A DNA stretch of 64,000 nt, taken from the NCBI GenBank assembly GCA_018340805.1, contig JACMZG010001908.1:13840687-13904686 (forward strand). Reading direction: 5' to 3'. Within the stretch, counting starts at the first letter, position 1. Each line of letters opens with the position of its first letter. This stretch comes from Microvelia longipes. Its lineage: Eukaryota > Arthropoda > Insecta > Hemiptera > Veliidae. The notes below the pieces were generated by a model that was given only the letters and a program-made list of their open reading frames with translations, ran no database searches and was not told the DNA's origin. Made by a program: the position numbers and the translations under genes. Shown here piece by piece: positions 11,068 through 22,579 of the stretch.

Positions 11068-11771
11068 CATATTTATTGATTAATACAACAACAATTATGA
11101 TTGTTACAAGTATTAGAGTTAAATGGTTTTAGTGGCTTGAGAGACTTGTTAGAAAACAATCCAGTGATTGCACTCAGGCGGAGTGATTAAGCTAGTACAA
11201 TATAGTGGTAAATAGATAAATAATCATAATAATAATAAAAATAAATAAATAAATAAATAAATTAAAAAAAAATAATAATAATTAAAAAAATAAATAAATG
11301 AAAATAAAAAAAAAAAAAAAAAATGAAAGATAAGATAGGAGCATATAACCTAAAGAGCCTGCAGCCTCTGACAGCTAAGGTCTCACTAAGAGGCTATTCA
11401 TAGCCACAGCTTTTAGCTGGGGGAGGCTGCAGTACCTTAGGGGGAGGCGGTATATAGCGGGTTTAATTGATCTCTGGGCCACTGCCGCCTCAGACGTCTG
11501 ACAGGATTGTCCGGAAGGGTTTCAGAGGAAAGAAGTTGTACAAGAGGATTGGGATGATCGATAACGGATTCATGGAATTTTTGATAACGGGATTTGGAGA
11601 GGTCTCTGACAAATGGGACATTGAGGTCATTATGGATGGTAAGGTTTGAAACATAGAATGGAGCATTGGTGATTTTCCTTAGGATTTTTGACTGGAGGGT
11701 TTGGAGGCGTTGAGAGTTGGAAGGCTTGGTGCTACCCCACACTTCTAGACCATAGGCCCACGCGGGTTTTA
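11035..11771 (-). mobile_element. 5'-truncated Jockey-like LINE with target-site duplication
   Basis: The minus-strand frame 11437-11742 encodes the C-terminal part of a Jockey-type reverse transcriptase: WGSTKPSNSQRLQTLQSKIL, RKITNAPFYVSNLTIHNDL, HPNPLVQLLS and RRLRRQWPRDQL. The 3' UTR runs to an A tail (T run at 11047-11064 on the plus strand), preceded by an AATAAA on the minus strand. The insert is flanked by a 12-bp direct repeat GTCATTTATATA at 11023-11034 and 11772-11783, as expected of target-primed reverse transcription. The A-rich stretch 11215-11325 lies in its 3' UTR. Confidence 0.85.
11437..11742 (-). pseudogene. Jockey-like LINE ORF2 C-terminal fragment
   Basis: A 101-residue frame covering only the tail of ORF2 after the reverse-transcriptase core. 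The residues just upstream (AYG-EVWG type, at 11743-11770) also fit, so the truncation is at the 5' end of the insertion, not a frameshift. The stop codon lies next to CTP/YTASP-like residues and is probably the native end of ORF2. Confidence 0.85.
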
Positions 11772-11783
11772 GTCATTTATATA

Positions 11784-12990
11784 AAGTAGTAATATGACGA
11801 ACTAAAGTGGCGAGGTGCCATGAGGCCAAATGCTTCTTGTTTTCACAATATAATTGTGCTAGTGACACCAAGGAAATGTAACAAGCAAAATGCAATGCTA
11901 CATCTGGGAACTGTTTCATCATTCGACATATGTCATCATTGATGGCTCGACATAATGTCATGTCCCACTCTGTTTCGTTACGTCTAACTCATCAGGGCGC
12001 CGACAGAGCCTGAACTATATTGTGTCAACTATTCACGTTTTTCAAAACTCGGTAGTATCAAAATGATATATGCTCCTTGTTTTGTTACTTGTGTCTGATT
12101 TAATGTGTAATAATTTTAATTAAAATCCAGAGTTAATTTATTTATTTTTACACGGCGTGTAATGTTATATCAAGCATATGACTTGTAAATTTCATTCGAG
12201 TTGTATTTCCTTCGAAAAGGATTTTCAAAAACTACAGCTCTGATTCAACCATCACTTTCCCTACGAGATCGAAACTTAAACCATAATTCTAACTGGTATA
12301 ATCTCTTATCTAACACGTTACGTTGCCTTAGGCATATCTATATGAGACTATGTAGATAGCAAAGGGCGTAACCTACTAGCGTGCTTAGGACAACTATAAA
12401 TCAAGTTGAGATTGTGCATGTTTGCAAGTCCGAAAACCTTTTCCACCCTAGGGAGTAAAGTCCTTCTTTACCTCCCCTATTTCTAATATCTATTCGATAT
12501 TGAGTTATTATTCATATTTTTCTTGTATCTATAATATATTACATTTTAAATAAAAAAATATTTCATTGGTTTACGTGACCCTAAAGTTAGGTTTCATACT
12601 TTTCTAGTTTTCATCTCTTTTTTTATAACATTTTTAAATTTTTTATTATGCTCGTTTATGGTTCTTATTTATATTTGAATAAATAACATAAAAATAACAT
12701 AAAGATTTTTATGTTATTTTTTAAAAACTATTTGCCAATAAAACTATCTTAATAAACTCACCACACCATTACTGGAGTATTTTCCGATCATAACTGTTTA
12801 TTTAAAACTGAATTTGAATGAGATTGAGTACAAGTGGAGTTATTCATACTTTTTTTTTAATTAATGTCCGTTTAGAGCCTTGCGGCTCATTAGGGATAAA
12901 CCCTCGAGAACCACCTCGGGTGGTAGTAGCAACCGTTACTTGTGTATTCTAAAGTTGGCGATAATTTATCTGAACAATAATTATATAAAT
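11784..12990. other. Unassigned intergenic sequence
   Basis: No gene recognised. 11784-11990 shares short words (for example CATATGTCAT, GTCATGTC) with the diverged repeat at 36600-36990 and may be an old interspersed repeat. 12870-12950 contains a GC-richer block with CCTCGAGAACCACCTCGGG. The rest is plain A+T-rich DNA. Confidence 0.35.
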
Positions 12991-12993
12991 TGA

Positions 12994-13083
12994 GAGCCAT
13001 ACCCTGGGATGCGAACCCCAGACCTCCGTTGTGTCAAAGTCAGTGTAAAGACTAACGCTCTTACGACCTGCGCCACGGAGGCA
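12994..13083 (-). mobile_element. tRNA-derived SINE head
   Basis: On the minus strand GCCTCCGTGGCGCAGGTCGT supplies an A box (TGGCGCAGGTCG) and GGTTCGCATCC (13007-13017) is a perfect B box, 60-odd bases apart. The ends do not pair as an acceptor stem and the anticodon arm is distorted, so it is a tRNA-derived retroelement rather than a tRNA gene. A relative lies at 23350-23426. Confidence 0.65.
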
Positions 13084-13144
13084 GTTGTTATTCATACTAG
13101 GAAATCGAAGAAAAGATTCTCTCCACAAAAACAATAGTTTATTG

Positions 13145-13190
13145 GCAAAGCGCTTTCAACCTAATATGAGGTCATCATCAGTGCCTTGAA
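13145..13190 (-). ncRNA. Hammerhead-like motif on the opposite arm
   Basis: On the minus strand CTGATGA (13181-13175), stem II GACCT/AGGTT and GAAA (13157-13154) are all present. In helix III the base that should pair with the A after GAA is C rather than T (GAAAGC..GCC), which would break the cleavage site. Likely a decayed ribozyme. Confidence 0.4.
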
Positions 13191-13283
13191 GATAAAGATT
13201 AAAGTTATAAATACATAAAATTATTTTCTTTTCCGAGATGGTAACAGCTCGATGAGTCGAGTAAGACTCACCGAGTCTTACTC

Positions 13284-13340
13284 TTACTGATGATGACCTG
13301 ATGTTAGGTTGAAAGCGCTTTGCTATTGTTTTTGTGGAGA
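13284..13340 (+). ncRNA. Candidate type I hammerhead ribozyme, Penelope-type
   Basis: The conserved core CTGATGA (13287-13293) is followed by a stem II (GACCT/AGGTT, 5 pairs with one wobble), then GAAA (13311-13314). A very short helix III follows: A-G-C pairs with G-C-T around the loop GCTTT, placing an A (13325) at the cleavage position in a permitted UA-N context. Minimal helix III is characteristic of hammerheads in Penelope-like elements. Helix I pairs poorly here, so self-cleavage is uncertain. Confidence 0.5.
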
Positions 13341-13977
13341 CTCTTTTGTAACTGAATCTGTTTTTGTTTTAAACACAATAAAACATTAGTTAAATGAAAT
13401 ATTTGCATGAGTCTGAGACTCATGCACCTAATTTATAAAATTGTATTATGAAAATTTCAAATTGAAAAAATTGCGCAAGTAAAATTTCAAACTTCCAAAA
13501 TGAATCTAGTTAACAAAAAATGATAAAGTTTAATTAATTTTCTTTAATATATTGTTAATTACCGAAGCTGTCGTAGTTTTATTAATGTTACTCCTAAACT
13601 TTTAAACTTTAATATAATTTTTTGGTAAAATAAAGCTTTATTAGTTTTATTTATCGAACCTAAAATGTGTGTTCTATTTTGGATGACACATCATAAATTA
13701 TTAAATTCCAGACGAAGTTTTAAAGTGAAATTAAAGCAGTTAGGGTTGGAGTAAAAACCTTGAGATAAACTCTGTTGTGGGTAGATTACATTTTTGATAT
13801 ATCATGTATTGCAACCTAGATTGAATAAAAAATCCTTATTCCTCAAAATTTTTGAAGAATAAGAGAAGTTTGCGCAACGTTGTTATACTGAGTGCTTGTT
13901 AGGGTACAAATAGTTGTGCTGACTGTTCAGTGAATATAGAAGGCACTGCTTCCTACGTATTTATACCTCCATAAATT

Positions 13978-14695
13978 ATAGAGTGATAAGTTGTAGATGA
14001 TGGTGCCTAGAGTTATAAGTTGTGGATGATGGTGCCTAGATTGATAAGTTGTAGATGATGGTGTCTAGAGTGATAAGTTATGTCAGATGAGTGATGATGG
14101 TCAAGAGTGATAAGTAAATGATGGTGTCCTTGAGTAATAAGTTGTAGTGATGGTGTCAAGAGTGTAAGTGTAGATGATGGTGTAAGAGTGATAAGTCGTA
14201 GATGATGGTGTCAAGAGTGATAAGTGGTAGATGATGGTGTCTTGAGTAAATAAGTTGTAGATGATGGTGTCAGAGTGAGTGTAGATGAAGTAATAAGTAG
14301 TGATGGTGTCAGAGTGATAGTTGTAGATGATGGGTCAGAGTGATAGTTGTAGATTGATGGTGTCGAGTAATAAGTTGTAGATGATGGGTGTCTAGAGTGA
14401 TAAGTTGCAGATGATGTGTCAAGGTGATAAGTTGTAGATGATGGTGTCTTGAGTAATAAGTTGTAGATGATGTCAAGAGTGAATAAGTGTAGATGATGGT
14501 GTCTAGGTGATAAGTTTTAGATCATGGTGTCAAGATGATAAGTTGTAGATGATGGTGTCTAGAGTGATAAGTTGTAGATGATGGTGTCATGAGTGATAAG
14601 TTGTAGATGGATGGTGTCTAGGGAGGTGGTAAGTTGTAGATGGTGGTGTCGTAGAGTGATAGTTGTTAGTTGGTGTCAGAGTGTATCTAGAGTGA
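13978..14695 (+). repeat. 29-bp minisatellite, about two dozen copies
   Basis: Tandem copies of GAGTGATAAGTTGTAGATGA followed by TGGTGTCTA (29 bases). Copies vary mostly by losing or gaining single bases, which keeps any reading frame from staying open. The flanks on both sides are ordinary A+T-rich DNA. Confidence 0.9.
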
Positions 14696-16140
14696 TAAAG
14701 ATATCCTTATGCAGTGTAATGGTCAAAGCATATCGCCTGTATACGTTGCTTGTTTAGCTCGAGCGTAAGAATTCCCGCCACAATTTTACGATTTAGGCGG
14801 CCAATTTCATTTCATTATGGAAAACGATTTCAATATTAACCAGATTTTGAGGCACGCTAGTTTTTTGGTTTTTAGTTTTAAGTGAAAATTATCTGCAGAA
14901 TTTTGCTACTAGTTTTTGAACGAATAATATCTTTTCAGTTCGCCTTACAAAATAATAATCCATTTAAAAACCTAACGCTCTTATGTTTGACAAATTTTAT
15001 TGAAACTTGTAAATTAAGGTTTGTAAATAATGTTGAAAACAGTCGTTTGCGAAAACATTTAAGAACTTCGTTGTAGCAAGAATTCTTGTCCTCAAAAATA
15101 ATTTTTTTAAAAAGTTAAAAATTTAAATCTTATTGTTCGAAAGGAAAAGTTTTACTAAATGGAAATTAGTTTTTAAATTCGAATTCCTAGTTTTAAATTT
15201 AAATGATTCGCCAGATTTATTTAAATCTTTCTCAAAACTAATTTAAACTTTATATAATTCCTTTATTTGTGTTTAGTATTGAATTAAAGCCTTCGGAGTG
15301 AATTTCAAAAGTTTCAAAATATAAATAACAGAATTACGCGTGTAATAGTTTACAATTAGTGGAAATTGTTAAAATTGTAATTATTTGAATGGAGTTTTTC
15401 TTTAGTTTTAAATTCGGAGTTTTAACTTTTCTTTAAAATTGATTCCTCTCTTTTTTTTACAGTTTTAATGGAAATTAAAAATCATTTCATTTTAAGGTGT
15501 TTAAACTTAAAATGGTAATTTACATTACATGATTACATGTAATCATTAGTTTATAATGTTTTTGTTCATTCGTTTTGTACCCTTTTGCTATTCAGCTCAT
15601 TATTAAGTTGATTTAACAAATCATATCATCGTTTCGCCCAAACGATTACTTAACTTAGTTTAATGGTAGTCCGATTAAATCTTAAAGAAAGTATCAAATT
15701 TTAACCGATGAAGTAGACTACTGAAATATGTTATAAAAACTAGACTGGTAGAAAGATGTAGAATGCAAGTGACTGCAAAAAAAAGTTTGCAGTCAAAAAA
15801 AAGGTTGCAGAAACAAAGCTTTTGACACAAAAATGTGATCTTCATCAGGTGTTGAGATTCTTAAGGGGCTGATTATGGTCATGGCTAATCGCAAGGAGAT
15901 AAAGCTGACTGTCTTTGGACTGCTTTTTTAGGTATCCTTGTTCTCAATAGGAGGTTGATTTTTGTATCCAGTATTATTTAAATATGTCTCCCAGTGCGAG
16001 CGCTAACGTCTTACAAAAATTCTATATACAAATATGTATAAAATGTATAAATTTTTTAATGACAATTAGAAAATGATATATGATAAAAAAAAAACTTTTG
16101 GAGCTTTTTTTCGTCAGGTTGAAGGTCACTAGTACATAAG
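14696..16140. other. Unassigned intergenic sequence
   Basis: A+T-rich DNA with no gene I can support. 15765-15850 contains a short run of TGCAGTCAAAAAAAA/GCAAAAAAAAGTTTGCAG words, a small local repeat. No RNA gene seen. Confidence 0.4.
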
Positions 16141-16146
16141 CATACA

Positions 16147-18715
<2,569 letters not shown>

Positions 18716-18886
18716 ATTTTTCCTTCTTATTTCCCTCTCATACCGTTTTCTTATCCTTCTTCGTCTTTCCTTCTTCCTTCTTACATTTTTACGACTCATT
18801 TCTCATTTCTTGCGTCCTCTTCTTATCCATCCCACATTCTACCCTGTCCCTCTATCCCTTTCTCATTCTTCAACCTTCCCCTTAAC
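18716..18886 (+). repeat. Polypyrimidine tract
   Basis: About 170 bases that are almost entirely C and T on the plus strand (TTCCTTCTTATTTCCCTCTC, CTTCTTCCTTCTTACAT and similar). It lies about 210 bases beyond the stop codon of the minus-strand secreted-protein gene, so it would be a purine-rich stretch just past that transcript. The two plus-strand frames through it are compositional artefacts. Confidence 0.75.
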
Positions 18887-19071
18887 TTTTTACTACTCTT
18901 GCTTATGCTACTACTGTTTTTGGAAATTTTATAATGCTCGTTACAATATATATTTTTGTAAAACAAATAATCAGAAGTTTTTCTTCTGAAAATTGAATTC
19001 ATTTAAAAATAGATTGCATCAATTTAAAGGAGTTAAGTCGTTCAATAAAAACAATGAAATTTTTAAAAAAT

Positions 19072-19077
19072 TGTATT
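19072..19077 (-). terminator. Possible AATACA polyadenylation signal
   Basis: On the minus strand AATACA lies 21 bases beyond the stop codon of the secreted-protein gene. This is a known weak variant of AATAAA. No canonical AATAAA is visible in the next ~300 bases, so this is the best candidate, with low certainty. Confidence 0.3.
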
Positions 19078-19097
19078 TTTTACTGCTCTCTTATAGT

Positions 19098-20183
19098 CTA
19101 ATAGCTATAGTTCCATCCCCCTGAGAATCCATTGCTAAATGCGCCAGCAGCGTTGCTAGCGGCATTAGCGATGTTGCCAGCGGTATTAGCGATGTTGCCA
19201 GCGGTACTTAAAGCTCCCTGGGCGACGTTTGCAGCAGTGCTAACGGCTTTACCCGCTAAATTACCTGCAGTGTTGACAGCTCCGTTCGCTAAATTACCTG
19301 CGGCGTTAACAGCATTACCAGCTAAGTTTGCTGCAGTTCCGATGGCACCTCTGGTTACACTACCAGCTACGTTGAGAGCACCGTTAGCAACATTGTTGGC
19401 AGCATTTATGGCACCATTGGCAAGATTGTTAGCAGCTCCGAGAGCTCCTGCTGTTACTCCACCAGCGACATTAACAGCACCATTGGCGAAATTAGCGGCA
19501 GTACCGACAGCTCCATGGGCAAGTCCTTGAGCAGCTCCGACTGCACCTCTTGCTATTCCTCCTGCTGCGTTTAGAGCACCAGCGGTAATGCCTCCAGCGG
19601 CATTTAGAGCACCGTTAGTAAGACCTCCGGCTGCTCCAACAACACCTCTAGCTAATCCTCCTGCTGTGTTGGCTAGGAGATTAGTGGCACCAAGAGCTCC
19701 GTTTAGGATATTACCTGCTGCATTGAGAGCTCCTCCAGTCAAACCGGATGCGAGACCAACAGCTCCATGAGCTAAACCTGTTGCTGTTCCTAAAACTCCG
19801 TGAGCTGCCCCTAATGCTCCATTAACAACGCCGTTAGCAGCTCCTAAAGCTCCTCCTGTCAAACCTGCTGTGGTTCCCAAAGCTCCATTAACAACGCCGT
19901 TGGCAGCTCCTAAAGCTCCTCCTGTCAAACCTGCTGCGGTTCCCAATGCTCCATTAACAACGCCGTTAGCAGCTCCTAAAGCTCCTCTTGTCAAACCTGC
20001 TGCGGTTCCTAAAGCTCCATTAACAACGCCGTTAGCAGTACCAACTACTCCACTAGTTAATCCATTGACTCCTACTTGTCCAAATACCGGCCTATTCCTG
20101 TTTCCAAACAGGAACGGGCTTGGGAAAGCTTGACACGAGCCCATGAGAACGGCTACTGCCATGATAGATACGAACACCTTCAT
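19098..20183 (-). CDS. Secreted Ala/Gly/Asn-rich protein made of 11-residue repeats
   Basis: A single 361-residue open frame ends in TAG. Residues 1-19 (MKVFVSIMAVAVLMGSCQA) are a clear signal peptide with cleavage likely after SCQA. Residues ~20-40 (FPSPFLFGNRNRPVFGQ) are a Pro/Phe/Arg-rich start. The rest, to ~345, is about two dozen copies of an 11-residue unit, G-A-[LVI]-[GN]-[AT]-A-x-[GN]-[LVI]-x-[NGRH]. The tail GFSGGWNYSY is aromatic. No Cys remains after the signal peptide, and charged residues are rare. The ATG is preceded by GATC and a splice acceptor (TTTTATTTTAG, AG at 20188-20189), so an upstream non-coding exon is expected; one with a TATA box is found at 22493-22544. I do not recognise a family. 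By composition it could be a structural, cuticle, silk-like, salivary or ice-binding protein; function is unknown. Confidence is high that it is a real gene because the long repetitive frame, signal peptide, promoter and splice sites agree. Confidence 0.85.
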   Translation of the reverse strand: MKVFVSIMAVAVLMGSCQAFPSPFLFGNRNRPVFGQVGVNGLTSGVVGTANGVVNGALGTAAGLTRGALGAANGVVNGALGTAAGLTGGALGAANGVVNGALGTTAGLTGGALGAANGVVNGALGAAHGVLGTATGLAHGAVGLASGLTGGALNAAGNILNGALGATNLLANTAGGLARGVVGAAGGLTNGALNAAGGITAGALNAAGGIARGAVGAAQGLAHGAVGTAANFANGAVNVAGGVTAGALGAANNLANGAINAANNVANGALNVAGSVTRGAIGTAANLAGNAVNAAGNLANGAVNTAGNLAGKAVSTAANVAQGALSTAGNIANTAGNIANAASNAAGAFSNGFSGGWNYSY

Positions 20184-20229
20184 GATCCTAAAATAAAAAT
20201 ATCACAATAAGTAAAAGATTTAAATTGAC

Positions 20230-20512
20230 AGGAAATACAAATAGGCGTAGGCGTAATAAGTAAACTAAGTTTCGTTTCAATACGTCAAGTAAATCTATGG
20301 TTTTTGTTGTATCATACGTTAAGCTGCATTGAGCGAGGTTAGTGTATGAATGGGTGATCGTTAGGAATAAAACTAATTAATTACTATATGAGAACGAGCG
20401 AAGCGAGTCCAAAGACGTTTAAAAGTATGAATTTGACACATGGTATATTCTGAGCGGAAGATGAGCTTAGCAAATCCGATGTGATGATGAAATGTTTCGT
20501 GGACGGTACCTG
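20230..20512 (+). repeat. 5S-associated dispersed repeat, partial copy
   Basis: Carries AAGTTTCGTTTCAATACG, a 5S rRNA-like block at 20318-20370 (TTAAGCTGCATTGAGCGAGG ... TGGGTGATCG), then GAGCGAAGCGAGTCC and AATCCGATGTGATGA in the same order as the full copy at 30745-31465. The first ~450 bases of the family are missing. Confidence 0.7.
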
Positions 20513-21027
20513 ATATGTTTTTCTTTCTATTGTGTTTTCAATAAATAAATCTCGACTAAATATAATCCTAACGTCACTTATTAAAACATTGTTATTAATT
20601 TTTTTGTTTTTATTCTTGAACAAATCTTTAACGAGACTTACACGAAAGGAATTGAGTTTCAAATTCTGTGTTAATTTCTGTTTTTATTTTCATTTTATCT
20701 TTAGTCTGAAACGATTTGAAAATTTTAAAGCCCAATAAGTTTTAATTAAATTAGAAGGTAAATGAACCGCAACTTTACTCTTCCTTTATTTCCATCCATC
20801 GCTTCAAAACGAGAACGAGAGTTTCAATTAGTTATATATTAGAATACAAATTGAATTTAATTCCGTTTTTACTTTTAAATAAAAACCAATCTAAAAAGTT
20901 TATCTGTTGCTTTCAATTCTAAAACAGGAATAACTTTCCCTGTATTTTAATTTTTAGTAGATCAGCGACGTGCTACGATGTTGTTTAAAAATAATAACCT
21001 TTTTATTGGGTTTAGAACAACTCTTGG

Positions 21028-21269
21028 TATACAGAATCATTCAAAAAAATTATCATGTTGTTCTTAGACTTTTTCTAGGTTGTTCCTAGCTTTTTTCTAG
21101 AATTTAAGTTGCAAAGTTTGGAAAATGCTAGGAGAAACCTAGGAGGAGTCTCTTCCTAGCCCTAGGGACGGTTAAAGATGTTCTAAAATGGACACTAATG
21201 CTAGGAGGAAGCTAGGATGAAGCTAGGAACAACCTAGGAGAGATTTTTTGATCATTCTGAATACGGGCT
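21028..21269. mobile_element. Small foldback/MITE with CAGAAT-type inverted ends
   Basis: Left end GTATACAGAATCATTCAAAA and right end TTTTTTGATCATTCTGAATA are imperfect inverted repeats. Inside, TTCTAGGTTGTTCCTAGCT (left) mirrors AGCTAGGAACAACCTAG (right), and GCTAGGAGGAAGCTAGGATG forms short direct repeats near the right end. About 240 bases, no coding capacity. Confidence 0.6.
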
Positions 21270-21436
21270 TTAATCTCTAATACTACTCCCGATTATAATA
21301 GTATGAACAAGACATACAAATTTATTCTGGGTATTCTAAAATTGAGCATTCCCGATACTGGCAGGTTCAAATGTAAATTGAATACAATTTAAATCCTTTA
21401 TTGATGCACTTTTTTTGAGCACTTTACTGTTTGATT

Positions 21437-21610
21437 AACTGTGAGGCAATCATCATCTTCTTCTCCTTGGCGGCGTGCCAGAAAAGTGACTCGACTTTAG
21501 AGGTAGTGTTGGCAAGGGTATATAGGGTGTAGTACCTGATTATATCGTACTTTTATACAATATAATCACTGCTGGCTTGCTGCCAGCCCTGTGATGATTG
21601 CCTCACAGTT
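21437..21610. mobile_element. 174-bp foldback element
   Basis: Perfect 19-base terminal inverted repeats AACTGTGAGGCAATCATCA (21437-21455) and its complement (21592-21610). A second hairpin GCTGGC-TTGCT-GCCAGC lies near the right end. GC content is higher than the surroundings. No protein. Confidence 0.65.
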
Positions 21611-21845
21611 TAAATAAGGCCCTTTAGTATTGCCAACTTAGCAACTTAACTTTGAAACTTCTCCACCCAATTCGGACATGACTTGGCGGGACAGAAAAGT
21701 GTATTTCCCTACTTTTTTGGACCAAAGACTTGGCGGGGAGTTTTTTAACACGTAAGTGGTTTTGGTTAGATTTAAATATGAATATAAAATTCATTCGGGA
21801 CTGAAGTCTTCTATTGATTACTTATTATTCGTTTTCGGAATCAAT

Positions 21846-22425
21846 TCGCTAATCCTTAGATAGTAAATACATCCGTTTCATTCCCAGCAATCACCCATCC
21901 AGTAACTGACCACGCTCGATGATGCTTAACTTTTATGATCCAATAAAATCATGGATATACTTGTATTGAAACGAAACTTAAATTACTTATTAATTACGTA
22001 AAAGTATATACTTGTACCAAGTATCTGGATTTTCCGATTTATTACGTTTTTAAAGAAAAGTACATTCACATGTTATCTAAAGAAAATTAAACTATAGCTG
22101 ATAATTAGATAAAACTTGGCACATATGTTAGTTATATACATGAGTGCAAAATCTTAATGCGATCTTACCATTTTTCCGCGTTTTAAGTCATAATTGCGAG
22201 TTCATGACTTAATAAAATAAATTTCCGGATACAAAGTACAAATTTTGTACAAAGTTAACAGACACATACAGAGAAACAACTCTGTGAGAACCACTTAGGA
22301 GGCCTTAATAAAGACTGAAACGAATAATTCAGGTGACATCCCGGTTTCGGATTTTTTTGCAAACACAATACTTTTCCTGTATACCTACGGTATAAATGTG
22401 GAAAAGTAAAACGGTTATTATTTTC
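21846..22425 (-). repeat. 5S-associated dispersed repeat
   Basis: On the minus strand this contains TTAAGCATCATCGAGCGTGG and TCAGTTACTGGATGGGTGAT (21880-21930). This closely resembles the internal promoter region of arthropod 5S rRNA (AAGCA-CG-GCG-GGTCAGTACTTGGATGGGTGACC). The flanking sequence matches the other family members (CGTTTCAATAC, GAGGCCTCC-AAGTGGTT, the GGATGTCACC-type end). It sits in the 5' UTR intron, on the sense strand of the host gene. Confidence 0.75.
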
Positions 22426-22492
22426 TGTGAGAATTAAACGAACACCTTATTCTTTATTTGCTGCGGTGAAAAAAATAAAACTTTTGACTTAC

Positions 22493-22544
22493 CTTTCTTC
22501 AAGCAAAATATCCAACAGCAAAACCCCCTAAGCAGAAATAGTTT
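22493..22544 (-). other. Non-coding first exon of the secreted repeat protein gene
   Basis: Begins at an initiator-like TTCAAAC 28 bases after the TATA box and ends GAAGAAAG before the donor GTAAGT. It contains no ATG in this interval, so translation must start in the second exon. A transcription start within a few bases of 22544 is inferred from the TATA distance only. Confidence 0.55.
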
Positions 22545-22564
22545 GAACCTGCGCCGATAACAAT

Positions 22565-22572
22565 CTTATATA
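22565..22572 (-). promoter_or_regulatory. TATA box of the secreted repeat protein gene
   Basis: TATATAAG on the minus strand, in the context AAAGGTATATAAGATTG, lies 28-30 bases upstream of an initiator-like sequence and 73-80 bases upstream of a strong splice donor. The GC-rich bases around it (GGCGCAGG just downstream) are unusual for this region. A focused TATA promoter fits a tissue-specific, highly expressed secreted product. Confidence 0.6.
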
Positions 22573-22579
22573 CCTTTGA

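Larger units (their letters stand above)
13110..13350. mobile_element. Penelope-type inverted ends with hammerhead-like motifs
   Basis: 13112-13181 and 13287-13350 are inverted copies sharing CTCCACAAAAACAATAG, GCAAAGCGCTTTCAACCTAA and TCATCATCAGT. Each arm carries the ACTGATGATGACCT...AGGTTGAAA signature that marks the ends (pLTRs) of Penelope-like elements. The intervening ~100 bases hold an imperfect palindrome (GACTCACCGAGTCTTAC) and no protein. Probably a non-autonomous remnant. Confidence 0.6.
20188..22492 (-). other. 5' UTR intron of the secreted repeat protein gene
   Basis: Donor GTAAGT (from 22492 on the minus strand) and acceptor TTTTATTTTAG (ending 20188) bound a 2305-base intron placed 4 bases before the ATG. 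It is packed with mobile elements: two 5S-associated repeats in opposite orientations and two small foldback elements, listed separately. Spaces between them hold nothing recognisable. Confidence 0.7.

Noticed and set aside
12949..13134. Minus-strand 61-residue frame
   Set aside because: It runs through a tRNA-derived SINE head and a Penelope-type end, so it is not a gene.
19132..20133. Three plus-strand Ala/Pro-rich frames (19132-19530, 19588-19770, 19870-20133)
   Set aside because: They are antisense shadows of the minus-strand repeat protein, kept open by its repetitive GC-richer codons. They have no signal peptide, promoter or splice logic of their own.
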